DNA of 20,062 nt from a virus. The notes under the pieces were generated by a model. It saw only the letters and a list, made by a program, of their open reading frames with translations. It made no database searches and was not told the origin of the DNA. The DNA lies in IMG/VR virus record IMGVR_UViG_3300005468_000066, positions 1 to 20,062 of that record; one strand, written 5' to 3'. This document shows positions 13,665 to 20,062 of this stretch, piece by piece. Every line of letters begins with the position of its first letter. Within the stretch, counting starts at the first letter, position 1. The position numbers and the translations under genes were made by a program.

Positions 13665-15109
13665 GGCGTGCTCTCCGCATAGGTGCGTTGCCGCGTCGGG
13701 ACTCCCCAGAGCCGCTGCCGAGCAGGCGCGAGCGTGCGCGCGCGCGACCTGGCCGCTTGTACATGCCCCGGCCCGATACTACTGCCAGTGTAGGCGGCGT
13801 CGGCTCCGCTCGCCAGATCGGCCACCGTGATCTGAATGAGGCCGCTCGTCAGATCGGCGCCGCTTCCTGCCTCTGCGCCACTCGCTTGCGCCTGGCTCGT
13901 CAGCGCATCCGCGCCACTCCCGCTGTCGCTGAGACTGGCTGCCAACACGCCAGCTGGGCTATCAGCCCCTGTGGCGCTCTCTGTGAGTGTTGCTGCGTAG
14001 CCGCCACTGCTCGCATCCGCGCCACCGCCGCTGTCGCCAACCGATGCCGTGTCCTGCCCGTCGGCGCTGGCCGCGTCGGCTCCGCTGCCGGTCTCGCTGA
14101 TACTCGCCTGGGCCTGACTGCTTTCTGCGTCCGCGCCCGATCCACTGTCGGCGATGCTGAACTGATAGGCGACGGCGGGTGTGTCGCTGCCCGCGCCACT
14201 ATCGCCAATGAGCGCCTGAATCTGTCCAGTACTCGCATCCGCGCCCGCGCCCGTATCGGCCTGACTGCTCGCAAGCGCGCCACCTGGCGTATCGACGCCA
14301 CTCCCACTCTCGGCAATCGTCGCAAGCCTGACCGCACTACTGATGGCATCCGCGCCCGATCCGGTGTCTGCGATGGCCGCTTGGGTCTGTGCGACTGCCG
14401 CGTCACTCCCGCTGCCACTCTCCGCGATCGTCGTCTGGGTCTGCGGACTTGCGCTATCAGCCCCCGCGCCCGTATCGGTAACGGTCTGCGTGGGATTGAA
14501 GCTGCCCGCCGGTGTCAGCGCCAGGCTAATGCCGACGTTCTGACTTGCCACCGAAAGGCTAAAGACCTTCGTGCCCGTCGCGCCCGGCGATGCGATGATC
14601 AGATCGGCAATCCCAAGATCGCCGTCCTGTGTGATGCGGCCATTCATCCCGCTGGGGTAGCCCGTCGCAAACGACCCGTCAAAATTCGCCGCGCCGCACG
14701 CCAGCATGGCGTTCGCCGTCGCCGTGGTGATTGACGGGCAGGTGTCACTGCTGCTGCTGCCGTTCGCCTGCGTCGTCGGCGTCGCGTCCATCGGACTGCC
14801 GGATGTCACGCATCCTGAGTAGGCTTCGAGCCCGTAGTTGCGCCATGCACTGCCAGTCCAGCTCGCCGTGTACGTGCCACTCTCCGATGCCGCGCGTTTC
14901 CATGCGACGTAGAGCTTAAACGAACTATTGGACGCGGCGATGGATCCGACCTCGCTAAACCCACTCGGCCATGTGATCGCCGCCGTGTTCTCCTTGTAGA
15001 CCCAATAGATCAGGATGTCGTCATTCGCGAGGCCAGCCGGGGCGCTGGCGACGGTGGATGTTCCAGCCGCGCCGCCGCCCTGATCTTTGCTGCGAAAGGC
15101 AACGGCCAT
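13661..15109 (-). CDS. Fibre-like structural protein with 13 tandem DxGSGAD repeats
   Basis: 482 residues. Residues 1-203 form a beta-rich head (LANDDILIYWVYKE, then TASWTGSAWRNYGLEAYSG) like the jelly-roll-type domains of phage and surface proteins. Residues 212-445 are 13 repeats built on [DE]xGxGxD, mostly 18 residues apart. The last 36 are Arg-rich (QAARSRARTLAPARQRLWGV). An AGGAA precedes the ATG and the stop is coupled to the fiber-adaptor gene. A tail fibre or head fibre is likely. The repeated Asp/Gly turns might bind calcium, which is inference. Confidence 0.8.
   Translation of the reverse strand: MAVAFRSKDQGGGAAGTSTVASAPAGLANDDILIYWVYKENTAAITWPSGFSEVGSIAASNSSFKLYVAWKRAASESGTYTASWTGSAWRNYGLEAYSGCVTSGSPMDATPTTQANGSSSSDTCPSITTATANAMLACGAANFDGSFATGYPSGMNGRITQDGDLGIADLIIASPGATGTKVFSLSVASQNVGISLALTPAGSFNPTQTVTDTGAGADSASPQTQTTIAESGSGSDAAVAQTQAAIADTGSGADAISSAVRLATIAESGSGVDTPGGALASSQADTGAGADASTGQIQALIGDSGAGSDTPAVAYQFSIADSGSGADAESSQAQASISETGSGADAASADGQDTASVGDSGGGADASSGGYAATLTESATGADSPAGVLAASLSDSGSGADALTSQAQASGAEAGSGADLTSGLIQITVADLASGADAAYTGSSIGPGHVQAARSRARTLAPARQRLWGVPTRQRTYAESTP
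13793..14476 (-). repeat. Tandem array of 13 units, mostly 54 bp, in the fibre-like gene
   Basis: Unit starts fall at residues 212, 230, 248, 267, 285, 303, 321, 339, 359, 377, 395, 413 and 431. Eleven spacings of 18 or so residues, with one of 19 and one of 20, show a period near 54 bases. Cores include DTGAGAD, ESGSGSD, DSGSGAD and DLASGAD. Copies are diverged but similar enough at DNA level to allow recombination. Confidence 0.9.
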
Positions 15110-15117
15110 GTCAGTTC

Positions 15118-15672
15118 CTAGCTAATCGTCACTGTCATGGTGAGTTGCAAGGTGCTGGCGCTGGTTTTGGTTCCAAGGTCAGTGACTTTCCTATTGAGCA
15201 TCGTGCCGGCCGTCGAGGCGTTGAACGTGCCCTGCTCCTGAATAGAGAAATTCCCCTCGCTCGTCAAGAATGTGGATCGAAAGGTGAGCGTCTGCCCTGA
15301 GCGGCTCGGGAAGGTCGCGTCCATCGCGTGGCGCACCTTGTTCGTGGCCGCCTGCAAATCGGTCTGCCCAGCCGCCGCCGCCGTCGTGCTATCACCGATG
15401 CCCAGATAGGCGTTGGCGTTACTGTAGACCGTCCCGCCCGCGCCGATCAGCAGATCGAGCATGAGTGCGATCCCGCTGTTGACCAGGAGATTCCCATCCG
15501 CCTCACGCACGTCCGCAGCTTCCCCTGCCAGGCCAGCATCGATCTGTTCTGCTGTCCAATCGCCTGTGTAGTAGGCCGCCTTCCAATGCACGGCCCAATG
15601 CAGCGGCTCATTCAGGCTCGCACCAAACGCGCCGCTCGGCTGGTCATTACTCGCCGCCTGCTCGGTGATCAT
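15118..15672 (-). CDS. Phage structural protein, unknown role (fibre or minor protein)
   Basis: 184 residues from the ATG at 15672. An ATG two codons earlier (15678) overlaps the previous stop but lies one base from AAGGAG, too close; the chosen ATG is seven bases away. The protein has a NLLVNSGIALMLDLLIGAG helix, then YLGIGDSTTAAAAGQTDLQA and a beta-rich end (TFLTSEGNFSIQEQGTFNAS; MLNRKVTDLGTKTSASTL). This pattern (LGIGDSTTA, LNRK, LGTK) recurs in many phage virion proteins without a firm function. Confidence 0.75.
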   Translation of the reverse strand: MITEQAASNDQPSGAFGASLNEPLHWAVHWKAAYYTGDWTAEQIDAGLAGEAADVREADGNLLVNSGIALMLDLLIGAGGTVYSNANAYLGIGDSTTAAAAGQTDLQAATNKVRHAMDATFPSRSGQTLTFRSTFLTSEGNFSIQEQGTFNASTAGTMLNRKVTDLGTKTSASTLQLTMTVTIS

Positions 15673-15674
15673 CC

Positions 15675-16106
15675 TCATGCTCCTTGTGTGTGCGCGTCGA
15701 TCGCATCCGCAATGTCCTGTAACGCCCTATCGTAGATCGCCTCGGTTTCGAGATTGTGCTTATCAACGATCTGCTGATCGGTTTGCCAGCGGTTGTGGTG
15801 GATTTTCGCCTGGGTCAGATGGCCCTGCACGTCCGGCCCGTAGGGAGTAGGATTATCGATACTGCCCTCAAAGCCGCTGGGGATCGCCGCCCACTGCGGC
15901 TGCGCATCCTTCCATTCCTCGCCCAGATCGTTTGTCCTGATGTATTTCTGGCCGGGCAGCTCAGGCGGATAGTGCGCCAGATCAGGGATGAGCCCCATCA
16001 GCGCCTGGTCGGTCGCGCGGTGGATGATCGGCTCGGCAAGCGCGGGGTAGCGCGCCAGGGCGTCAAGCAGCGGTTCGATATTCGGAATAGTTATTGAGAA
16101 CGACAT
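15675..16106 (-). CDS. HK97 gp10-like head-tail protein
   Basis: 143 residues from the ATG at 16106, which has GGTGAG four bases or so upstream; the frame is open further up but without support. The motif YPPELPGQKYIRTNDLGEEW (residues 46-65) is characteristic of the HK97 gp10-like family (PF04883), and the remainder is helical (QQIVDKHNLETEAIYDRALQ). The start overlaps the preceding gene by 16 bases. gp10-like proteins usually lie after the connector gene, so a place directly after the portal is unusual. Confidence 0.75.
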   Translation of the reverse strand: MSFSITIPNIEPLLDALARYPALAEPIIHRATDQALMGLIPDLAHYPPELPGQKYIRTNDLGEEWKDAQPQWAAIPSGFEGSIDNPTPYGPDVQGHLTQAKIHHNRWQTDQQIVDKHNLETEAIYDRALQDIADAIDAHTQGA

Positions 16107-16342
16107 TTTCTCACCCCCGCGCGAAAGCGCCCATCCGCGATCTGCACCCAGATCACGCGGTAGAGCACGCCCTGGAACATGAGCTTGAGATTCTTCCGCT
16201 GGCACGCGCGCACCGCCGCGTAATCCTGCGTGCCATATTTCCCCGTGATCACCTGCTCGCCCTGGGCGGGCTGGCGCTCCTGAGCTTTCTTGACCACCGC
16301 GCGATCGAGCGCTTGTAGCAGCGCATCGTCGGGTACGTTCAT
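16091..16342 (-). CDS. Small protein after the portal, unknown function
   Basis: 83 residues. N-terminal helix (DALLQALDRAVVKKAQERQP), then a basic beta-rich part (YGTQDYAAVRACQRKNLKLM, GVLYRVIWVQIADGRFRAG). Starts in an ATGA overlap with the portal stop. No family recognised; it may assist head assembly given its position. Confidence 0.65.
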   Translation of the reverse strand: MNVPDDALLQALDRAVVKKAQERQPAQGEQVITGKYGTQDYAAVRACQRKNLKLMFQGVLYRVIWVQIADGRFRAGVRKCRSQ

Positions 16343-17766
16343 ACATCCTCCGGTGGCACTGGCTCGGCCGCGCTCGCCACATCCGGTGGTGATGGAGCAC
16401 CGAACGCTGGCGGCGCAGCCATCACGCCCGGCGCCGGGCCGTCGAGATCGGGGTAGCGCAGTCGCCGCAGTTCGTCACTACTGACTGCGCCGGCGTCGAA
16501 GTACACCTTGTCGGTCTCGGCGTCGACTTTCCGATCCTCACTCTCGCCAAAGTCCCAGCGCCATTCGAGCTGGGGCTGATTCAGATATTGCGGTGACTGG
16601 ATCGCCGGGTCGAACACCGTGCGCTTCAGCCAGGTGGTGAGCGGCCCCAGTCCCCTGCGGTAGGTGATATTCTCCTGACCGCTTGACGTGGCCTTGTTCA
16701 CATCGTCGGTAAAGCCGATCTCCGAGGGTGGCACGCCAAAGGCGGCGCACGTAATTTTCAGCATCCACTCATCGAGGGACGACTCGTAGCGCCCGCCCTC
16801 ACTGAGTTGATTCATCGGCGTCAGCGTGCCTTTCCAGGGCAGAAACACAATCCGCTGCCTGGCCAGCTCGTCACCCTGGAGCTTGGCATTCCACCACTGC
16901 TCGAAGGCGGCCACCTGCTCAGGCTGCATCAGGCCATCGGGCGGGGAGAGGATGGCCGCCGGGATGTTACTGTCGGTGAAATGGCCCAGATCGAAGGTCT
17001 GCTTGCGGAGTGCGGTGTTGACGCGGATGATGATCCACTCGGTGGGCGGGAAGCCGTAGGGGGTGAACGAACGTGTCCAGCGCGGGCGGTAGATTAGTTC
17101 TTCAGGGGAGAACGACGCAAAGTCATCATCGTCCGCGTCCGGGGCGCTGCGCTCGTAGTTTGACCAGGGCGTGCCGTACAGGATCTGCTGGTACGCCGCC
17201 GTTTGGCCGCGCGCGTCGAGCAGCGGCTTGATGCTCGAGCCGTCGATGACTTCTAACCCCCAGAGCCCGCCGCCGCGATCCATCTTGGGAAAGAGGGTCA
17301 AGGCGTCGATCGAGAACAGCTCATAGAGCAGCATGCCCAGCCAGGCGCTAAAGTCCTGCACGCGATCGGGCTTGTCCCACCAGGTCATAAGACTGTCGCA
17401 CGTCCCTTGCTCGGCGGCCTGCTGCTTCTTGTTGCGTGCCACGATCTGGAAGGGCAGTCCTTGCAGTTCCTCAATGCGCGTGGCGATGCAGAGCGCCGCC
17501 ACGTCGAACATGGCCGCGAGACTCCGCAGCTGCTCGAAGGGGGTGAGGCCGCCGTATTCGCGCCGGGGACTCAGCTGCGTATTCCAGGAGACCGGGTACT
17601 GAAACTGGCGCGGCTGCAATTGGTCAATGGTGGGCACGGTGGGGGTTAGGGGGATGCCCGGCCCAAAGGCGCGGGATTGCAGCTTCGTGCCGAGGAAGCG
17701 GTCGGCGAGGCGCGCGACCGTGTAGCTGAGATCGATGGCTTGGACGCCAGGCGGCGGATTAGGCAT
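16339..17766 (-). CDS. Portal protein (HK97-type, Phage_portal family)
   Basis: 475 residues from the ATG at 17766, with AGAGGA six bases upstream and an eight-base overlap with the TerL stop; a longer frame from 17814 lacks such an SD. Portal hallmarks are visible: AALCIATRIEELQGLPFQIV, GLEVIDGSSIKPLLD, the crown-side GHFTDSNIPAAILSPPDGL, and MLKITCAAFGVPPSEIGFT. The C-terminus is Pro-rich (PPAFGAPSPPDVASAAEP). The protein forms the dodecameric vertex through which DNA is packaged and the tail is attached. Confidence 0.9.
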   Translation of the reverse strand: MPNPPPGVQAIDLSYTVARLADRFLGTKLQSRAFGPGIPLTPTVPTIDQLQPRQFQYPVSWNTQLSPRREYGGLTPFEQLRSLAAMFDVAALCIATRIEELQGLPFQIVARNKKQQAAEQGTCDSLMTWWDKPDRVQDFSAWLGMLLYELFSIDALTLFPKMDRGGGLWGLEVIDGSSIKPLLDARGQTAAYQQILYGTPWSNYERSAPDADDDDFASFSPEELIYRPRWTRSFTPYGFPPTEWIIIRVNTALRKQTFDLGHFTDSNIPAAILSPPDGLMQPEQVAAFEQWWNAKLQGDELARQRIVFLPWKGTLTPMNQLSEGGRYESSLDEWMLKITCAAFGVPPSEIGFTDDVNKATSSGQENITYRRGLGPLTTWLKRTVFDPAIQSPQYLNQPQLEWRWDFGESEDRKVDAETDKVYFDAGAVSSDELRRLRYPDLDGPAPGVMAAPPAFGAPSPPDVASAAEPVPPEDV

Positions 17767-19057
17767 GCACGTCCTCTTTCGCGCCGGCAGCGGCGTAGCG
17801 CCGTAGCCATTCATCGGCGTTGAGCGAGCCTACCAGTAGCTCGGTTACTGTCCAAACCAGCGCATCCAGCCGGTTCGGACTGGCCATGCCCGTCAGCCAG
17901 GAGCACAGCTCATCTTCGAGCTTCTGAAAAGTGCCGACGTGATGCACCTTATGCTGCTCGTAGAGCGTCGAGACCGGCTCGGCGCGCGTCACCTTGCCCC
18001 GGCTGGCGTGAATCCGCTTGACAGGCGGCGCGTTGGGCACGGTGGAAATCGTGACCTCCACCATCTCGCCGCCGTTGTTATCCTCAGCGACCAGCAGATC
18101 GCCGTCGAATTTGTGATACGAGGCGACGCCGGCGGCGGCCCATGCACGCGGGCTGCCCTGCACACTCGCATCATCCAGCACAAAGGCGTGCAACTCAATA
18201 CTACCACCCGTCGCCACCTTGCAATCGCACATCCCCACGCCGGCGGTGATAACTCCAGCCTCGTCACCGCCACTCGTAGCGCTCGGATCGATCCCAGTGA
18301 CGATACGCGAGAGTGGCGGCGCTTTCGTCACGCGATCGGCCTCGATCTGGCTGCGCTGCCACAGCGCGCCCGGCACGTTCTTAATATCCTCGGCCATGAT
18401 CTCCTGACGATAGGCCAGGTTGCTCATGTCGCCAGTAATCTCAGCAAGCGCATCAACCGAGATATGTGGATTGTCGTGCGATGAAAAGTGAAACGCGGCC
18501 CAGCGTCCACTCGTGTCGCGGCTGGCGCGTGCGTAGAGCTTGGCTGCGTGGTACGGATCGGTCGCACGGCTATGCTGCATCGTGCGCAGACTGGGCGGCG
18601 TATAGATAAACACGGCGTCTCCATCGTTGTCGAGTAACATCGGCGCGCCGACAACCCCCCAGGTATCCTCGTGCATCAGCTGAAACTCATCCAAGATCAG
18701 AATGTCGGCGTAGTCGCCGCGCAAACTATCGGCGTCCCATGCGGTCTTGGCCCTGATGCGCTGCTCTGTGCCGAGTAACTCAATCACATGGCGCGTCTCG
18801 TTTTTGTAGAACACATCCGCATCGATTGGCGCACGCAATGCCCGCTTGCACTCCTCCCAAAAGCGGTCGATCTGCTCCTGGGTTGGTGTGGCATAGAGAA
18901 TGCGCCGGCCCAAGAGAAAGTTTTCAACCGCATAGATCGCCACCCCCACCGTTTTGCCGCCGCGCCGCCCGGCTCGTACCACCTTGCGCTTGGCCGCACT
19001 GTCGATAAAGCGCAGCTGCTGTGCGTGGGGCCGTCTAAGTCGAACGGTCAGCTCCAT
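17759..19057 (-). CDS. Terminase large subunit (COG5323-like)
   Basis: 432 residues. Walker A at 28-36 (RAGRRGGKT), Walker B at 119-124 (ILILDE), coupling motif near 151 (IYTPP). The RNase H-like nuclease shows Asp257 (TGIDPSA), Glu325 (VAEDNNGG) and Asp398 (NRLDALVW). The KVTRAEPVSTLYEQHKVHHV segment is typical of COG5323 terminases, as in RcGTA. It powers packaging and cuts concatemers with TerS. The start overlaps TerS by 23 bases. Confidence 0.95.
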   Translation of the reverse strand: MELTVRLRRPHAQQLRFIDSAAKRKVVRAGRRGGKTVGVAIYAVENFLLGRRILYATPTQEQIDRFWEECKRALRAPIDADVFYKNETRHVIELLGTEQRIRAKTAWDADSLRGDYADILILDEFQLMHEDTWGVVGAPMLLDNDGDAVFIYTPPSLRTMQHSRATDPYHAAKLYARASRDTSGRWAAFHFSSHDNPHISVDALAEITGDMSNLAYRQEIMAEDIKNVPGALWQRSQIEADRVTKAPPLSRIVTGIDPSATSGGDEAGVITAGVGMCDCKVATGGSIELHAFVLDDASVQGSPRAWAAAGVASYHKFDGDLLVAEDNNGGEMVEVTISTVPNAPPVKRIHASRGKVTRAEPVSTLYEQHKVHHVGTFQKLEDELCSWLTGMASPNRLDALVWTVTELLVGSLNADEWLRRYAAAGAKEDVHA

Positions 19058-19712
19058 ACTCGACCTTGATTGTCACTGCGCCCGAATACTCGGTTTTCTC
19101 GACAAATAGTTGGTGCGCCTTGCCGAGCAGCTGCTGCGCCGCCTGTGCGTCGTATAGCTCGATGGTCACCTTGCCCTTGTCATCCAGTCCGTACTTCTTG
19201 ACTAGGCCCAAGAGTCCGCGCCGGCCAGCTTCTAGTAGATCTAGCCGCGCTATTGGGCGCTTGATGGTGGCGGTGTGGAGCACGCGATCGGTGGGCTTCA
19301 CGTTCTCCATCGCCGCAAGCTGCATCACCGCGCCGGCGATATCAGCCTCACCATCCTTCGTCTCCGGCACGCTGAGGAGCGACCATGTGAGCGTAATTTC
19401 CTCATCGTCAATGCGCAAAAAGTCAGCCATCGATCCGCGCGCTTGCTGAGAGAGCCGCGCTAAGACCTCATCAGCCGGCATCGCATAGAGTGCGAGCCCA
19501 GCGTTGACCGCTTGCCTCACCTTAAGTTTTCTTAAGATCTGCGAGGCTTGCACATCGGCGGTGTGCGCGCTGTAGCCGGCGCGGATCGCCGCGTTTCGCT
19601 GGTGTAAGTCACGCAGGTACTCAACCACCAGCTTGCGCTCTTTGCCCTTCAGCTCGGCCAGCGCCGCGTCAAATGCCGCCTGTAATGTCGCCTGGTCGCT
19701 GTACTCTGCCAT
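19035..19712 (-). CDS. Terminase small subunit (Terminase_2-like)
   Basis: 225 residues. The N-terminal helix-turn-helix (LKGKERKLVVEYLRDLHQRN, AAIRAGYSAHTADVQASQIL, RKLKVRQAV) is typical of Terminase_2 proteins that recognise the packaging site. It is upstream of and overlapping TerL. An AAGG lies seven bases before the ATG. The C-terminal half is unassigned helices and strands. Confidence 0.9.
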   Translation of the reverse strand: MAEYSDQATLQAAFDAALAELKGKERKLVVEYLRDLHQRNAAIRAGYSAHTADVQASQILRKLKVRQAVNAGLALYAMPADEVLARLSQQARGSMADFLRIDDEEITLTWSLLSVPETKDGEADIAGAVMQLAAMENVKPTDRVLHTATIKRPIARLDLLEAGRRGLLGLVKKYGLDDKGKVTIELYDAQAAQQLLGKAHQLFVEKTEYSGAVTIKVEYGADRST

Positions 19713-19713
19713 G

Positions 19714-19890
19714 CTAGACCTTGATCACGCCAAACAAAATGATATAGCAGAAGCACATATACACCCACGCGCGCGCGAGCCACTGGCGCACGGGGAAGGG
19801 CGAGTTGCCGGCGATGAGCAGCTCAACGCCCGCCACGACCAGGCCGAAAACCAGCGCAATGATCACGGGCACAATCAGAGTGATTTGCAT
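19714..19890 (-). CDS. Small two-helix membrane protein, holin-like
   Basis: 58 residues. Two hydrophobic segments, about 4-28 (LIVPVIIALVFGLVVAGVEL) and 41-57 (AWVYMCFCYIILFGVI), are separated by a short NSPFPVRQWLAR loop. AAAGGAG lies eight bases before the ATG. The stop is one base before the TerS start. Two membrane segments and small size fit a class II holin, but lysis genes are not normally upstream of TerS and no endolysin is in the window. A host-membrane protein is equally possible. Confidence 0.6.
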   Translation of the reverse strand: MQITLIVPVIIALVFGLVVAGVELLIAGNSPFPVRQWLARAWVYMCFCYIILFGVIKV

Positions 19891-19891
19891 C

Positions 19892-20062
19892 TCACTTGCT
19901 CCTTTGACAATCCTTCACCCGCTGCGCTAACCCCGACTCCGCGCCATCCTTCGCGGGCGCACTCGCGGGCGCGTGTCCAGGGCAGTAGGCAATCGCCAGG
20001 CCACATTCGGTACAATACGTTGTCCCGTAGCGCGTGACCGTCTGCACTTTCGGGCGCGCGAT
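19892..20062 (-). CDS. Zinc-knuckle-like protein (partial, N-terminus beyond the window)
   Basis: The frame is open from the window edge to a TGA at 19894-19892 and gives 56 residues. Cys-x2-Cys (YCTECG, residues 17 and 20 of the visible part) and YCPGH (Cys27, His30) make a probable C2-C/H zinc site. The remainder (ASAPAKDGAESGLAQRV) looks disordered. It ends one base before the next ATG. A DNA-binding or packaging accessory role is a guess. Confidence 0.65.
   Translation of the reverse strand: MARPKVQTVTRYGTTYCTECGLAIAYCPGHAPASAPAKDGAESGLAQRVKDCQRSK

Noticed and set aside
13793-14476. CRISPR array at the regular repeats
   Set aside because: The repeats are within an open coding frame, diverged, and in phase with an 18-residue protein unit.
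13688-14734. 348-aa plus-strand open frame
   Set aside because: It is antisense to the repeat protein. Its openness follows from the repeated 54-bp unit, and the protein is an Arg-rich shadow.

Overview
This window is a morphogenesis block of a tailed bacteriophage or prophage, almost certainly a siphovirus. Nearly every gene lies on the minus strand, so the operon reads from about 20,060 down to about 250. The recognisable modules are a Terminase_2-like small subunit, a COG5323-type large terminase, an HK97-type portal, an XkdF-like prohead protease, an HK97-fold capsid, connector and tail-terminator proteins, a tail tube protein, a tail assembly chaperone, a tape measure, a distal tail protein and a tail hub. 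DNA is GC-rich (about 60% in the lines counted). Two weak signs point to a Chloroflexota host: a secreted protein ending in a motif like those on many Chloroflexota exported proteins (FFPVLRA), and a G-rich repeat of the GGGTTGGGGGTT kind. I cannot tell an integrated prophage from a free phage contig; no integrase, att site, tRNA, rRNA or CRISPR array is visible.

Layout in transcription order. (1) Packaging, 20062-17759: end of a zinc-knuckle protein, a 58-aa two-helix membrane protein, TerS, TerL. (2) Portal, a small unknown and an HK97 gp10-like protein, 17766-15675. (3) A tail-fibre-like cassette placed unusually between portal and protease, 15672-12837: a structural protein, a 482-aa protein with 13 repeats of about 18 residues, a fiber-tail adaptor-like protein and three tiny stop/start-coupled genes. 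(4) A palindrome and a terminator-like hairpin, then the XkdF-like protease with a probable nested scaffold, and a capsid protein carrying an inserted beta-rich domain, 12814-9911. (5) Head-tail connection, 9869-7553. (6) Tail, 7546-685: tube, chaperone with a CCCAAAC -1 frameshift site, tape measure with six 45-residue repeats, distal tail protein and hub. (7) A signal-peptide protein, 688-248, then a non-coding end with a G-rich repeat, a strong plus-strand terminator and the last codons of a possible convergent plus-strand gene.

Many junctions are 1- or 4-base stop/start overlaps (TGATG or ATGA), so most genes are probably translationally coupled. The clear exception is a plus-strand 82-aa gene at 6282-6530, inserted between the tail tube and chaperone genes. 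It has its own extended -10 element, a perfect Shine-Dalgarno and lower GC: a moron-like cargo gene with no function I recognise. It is the best candidate for an undescribed accessory function. Other items worth attention are the frameshift, the nested scaffold start, the hairpin touching the protease start codon, the repeat protein and the displaced fibre cassette.
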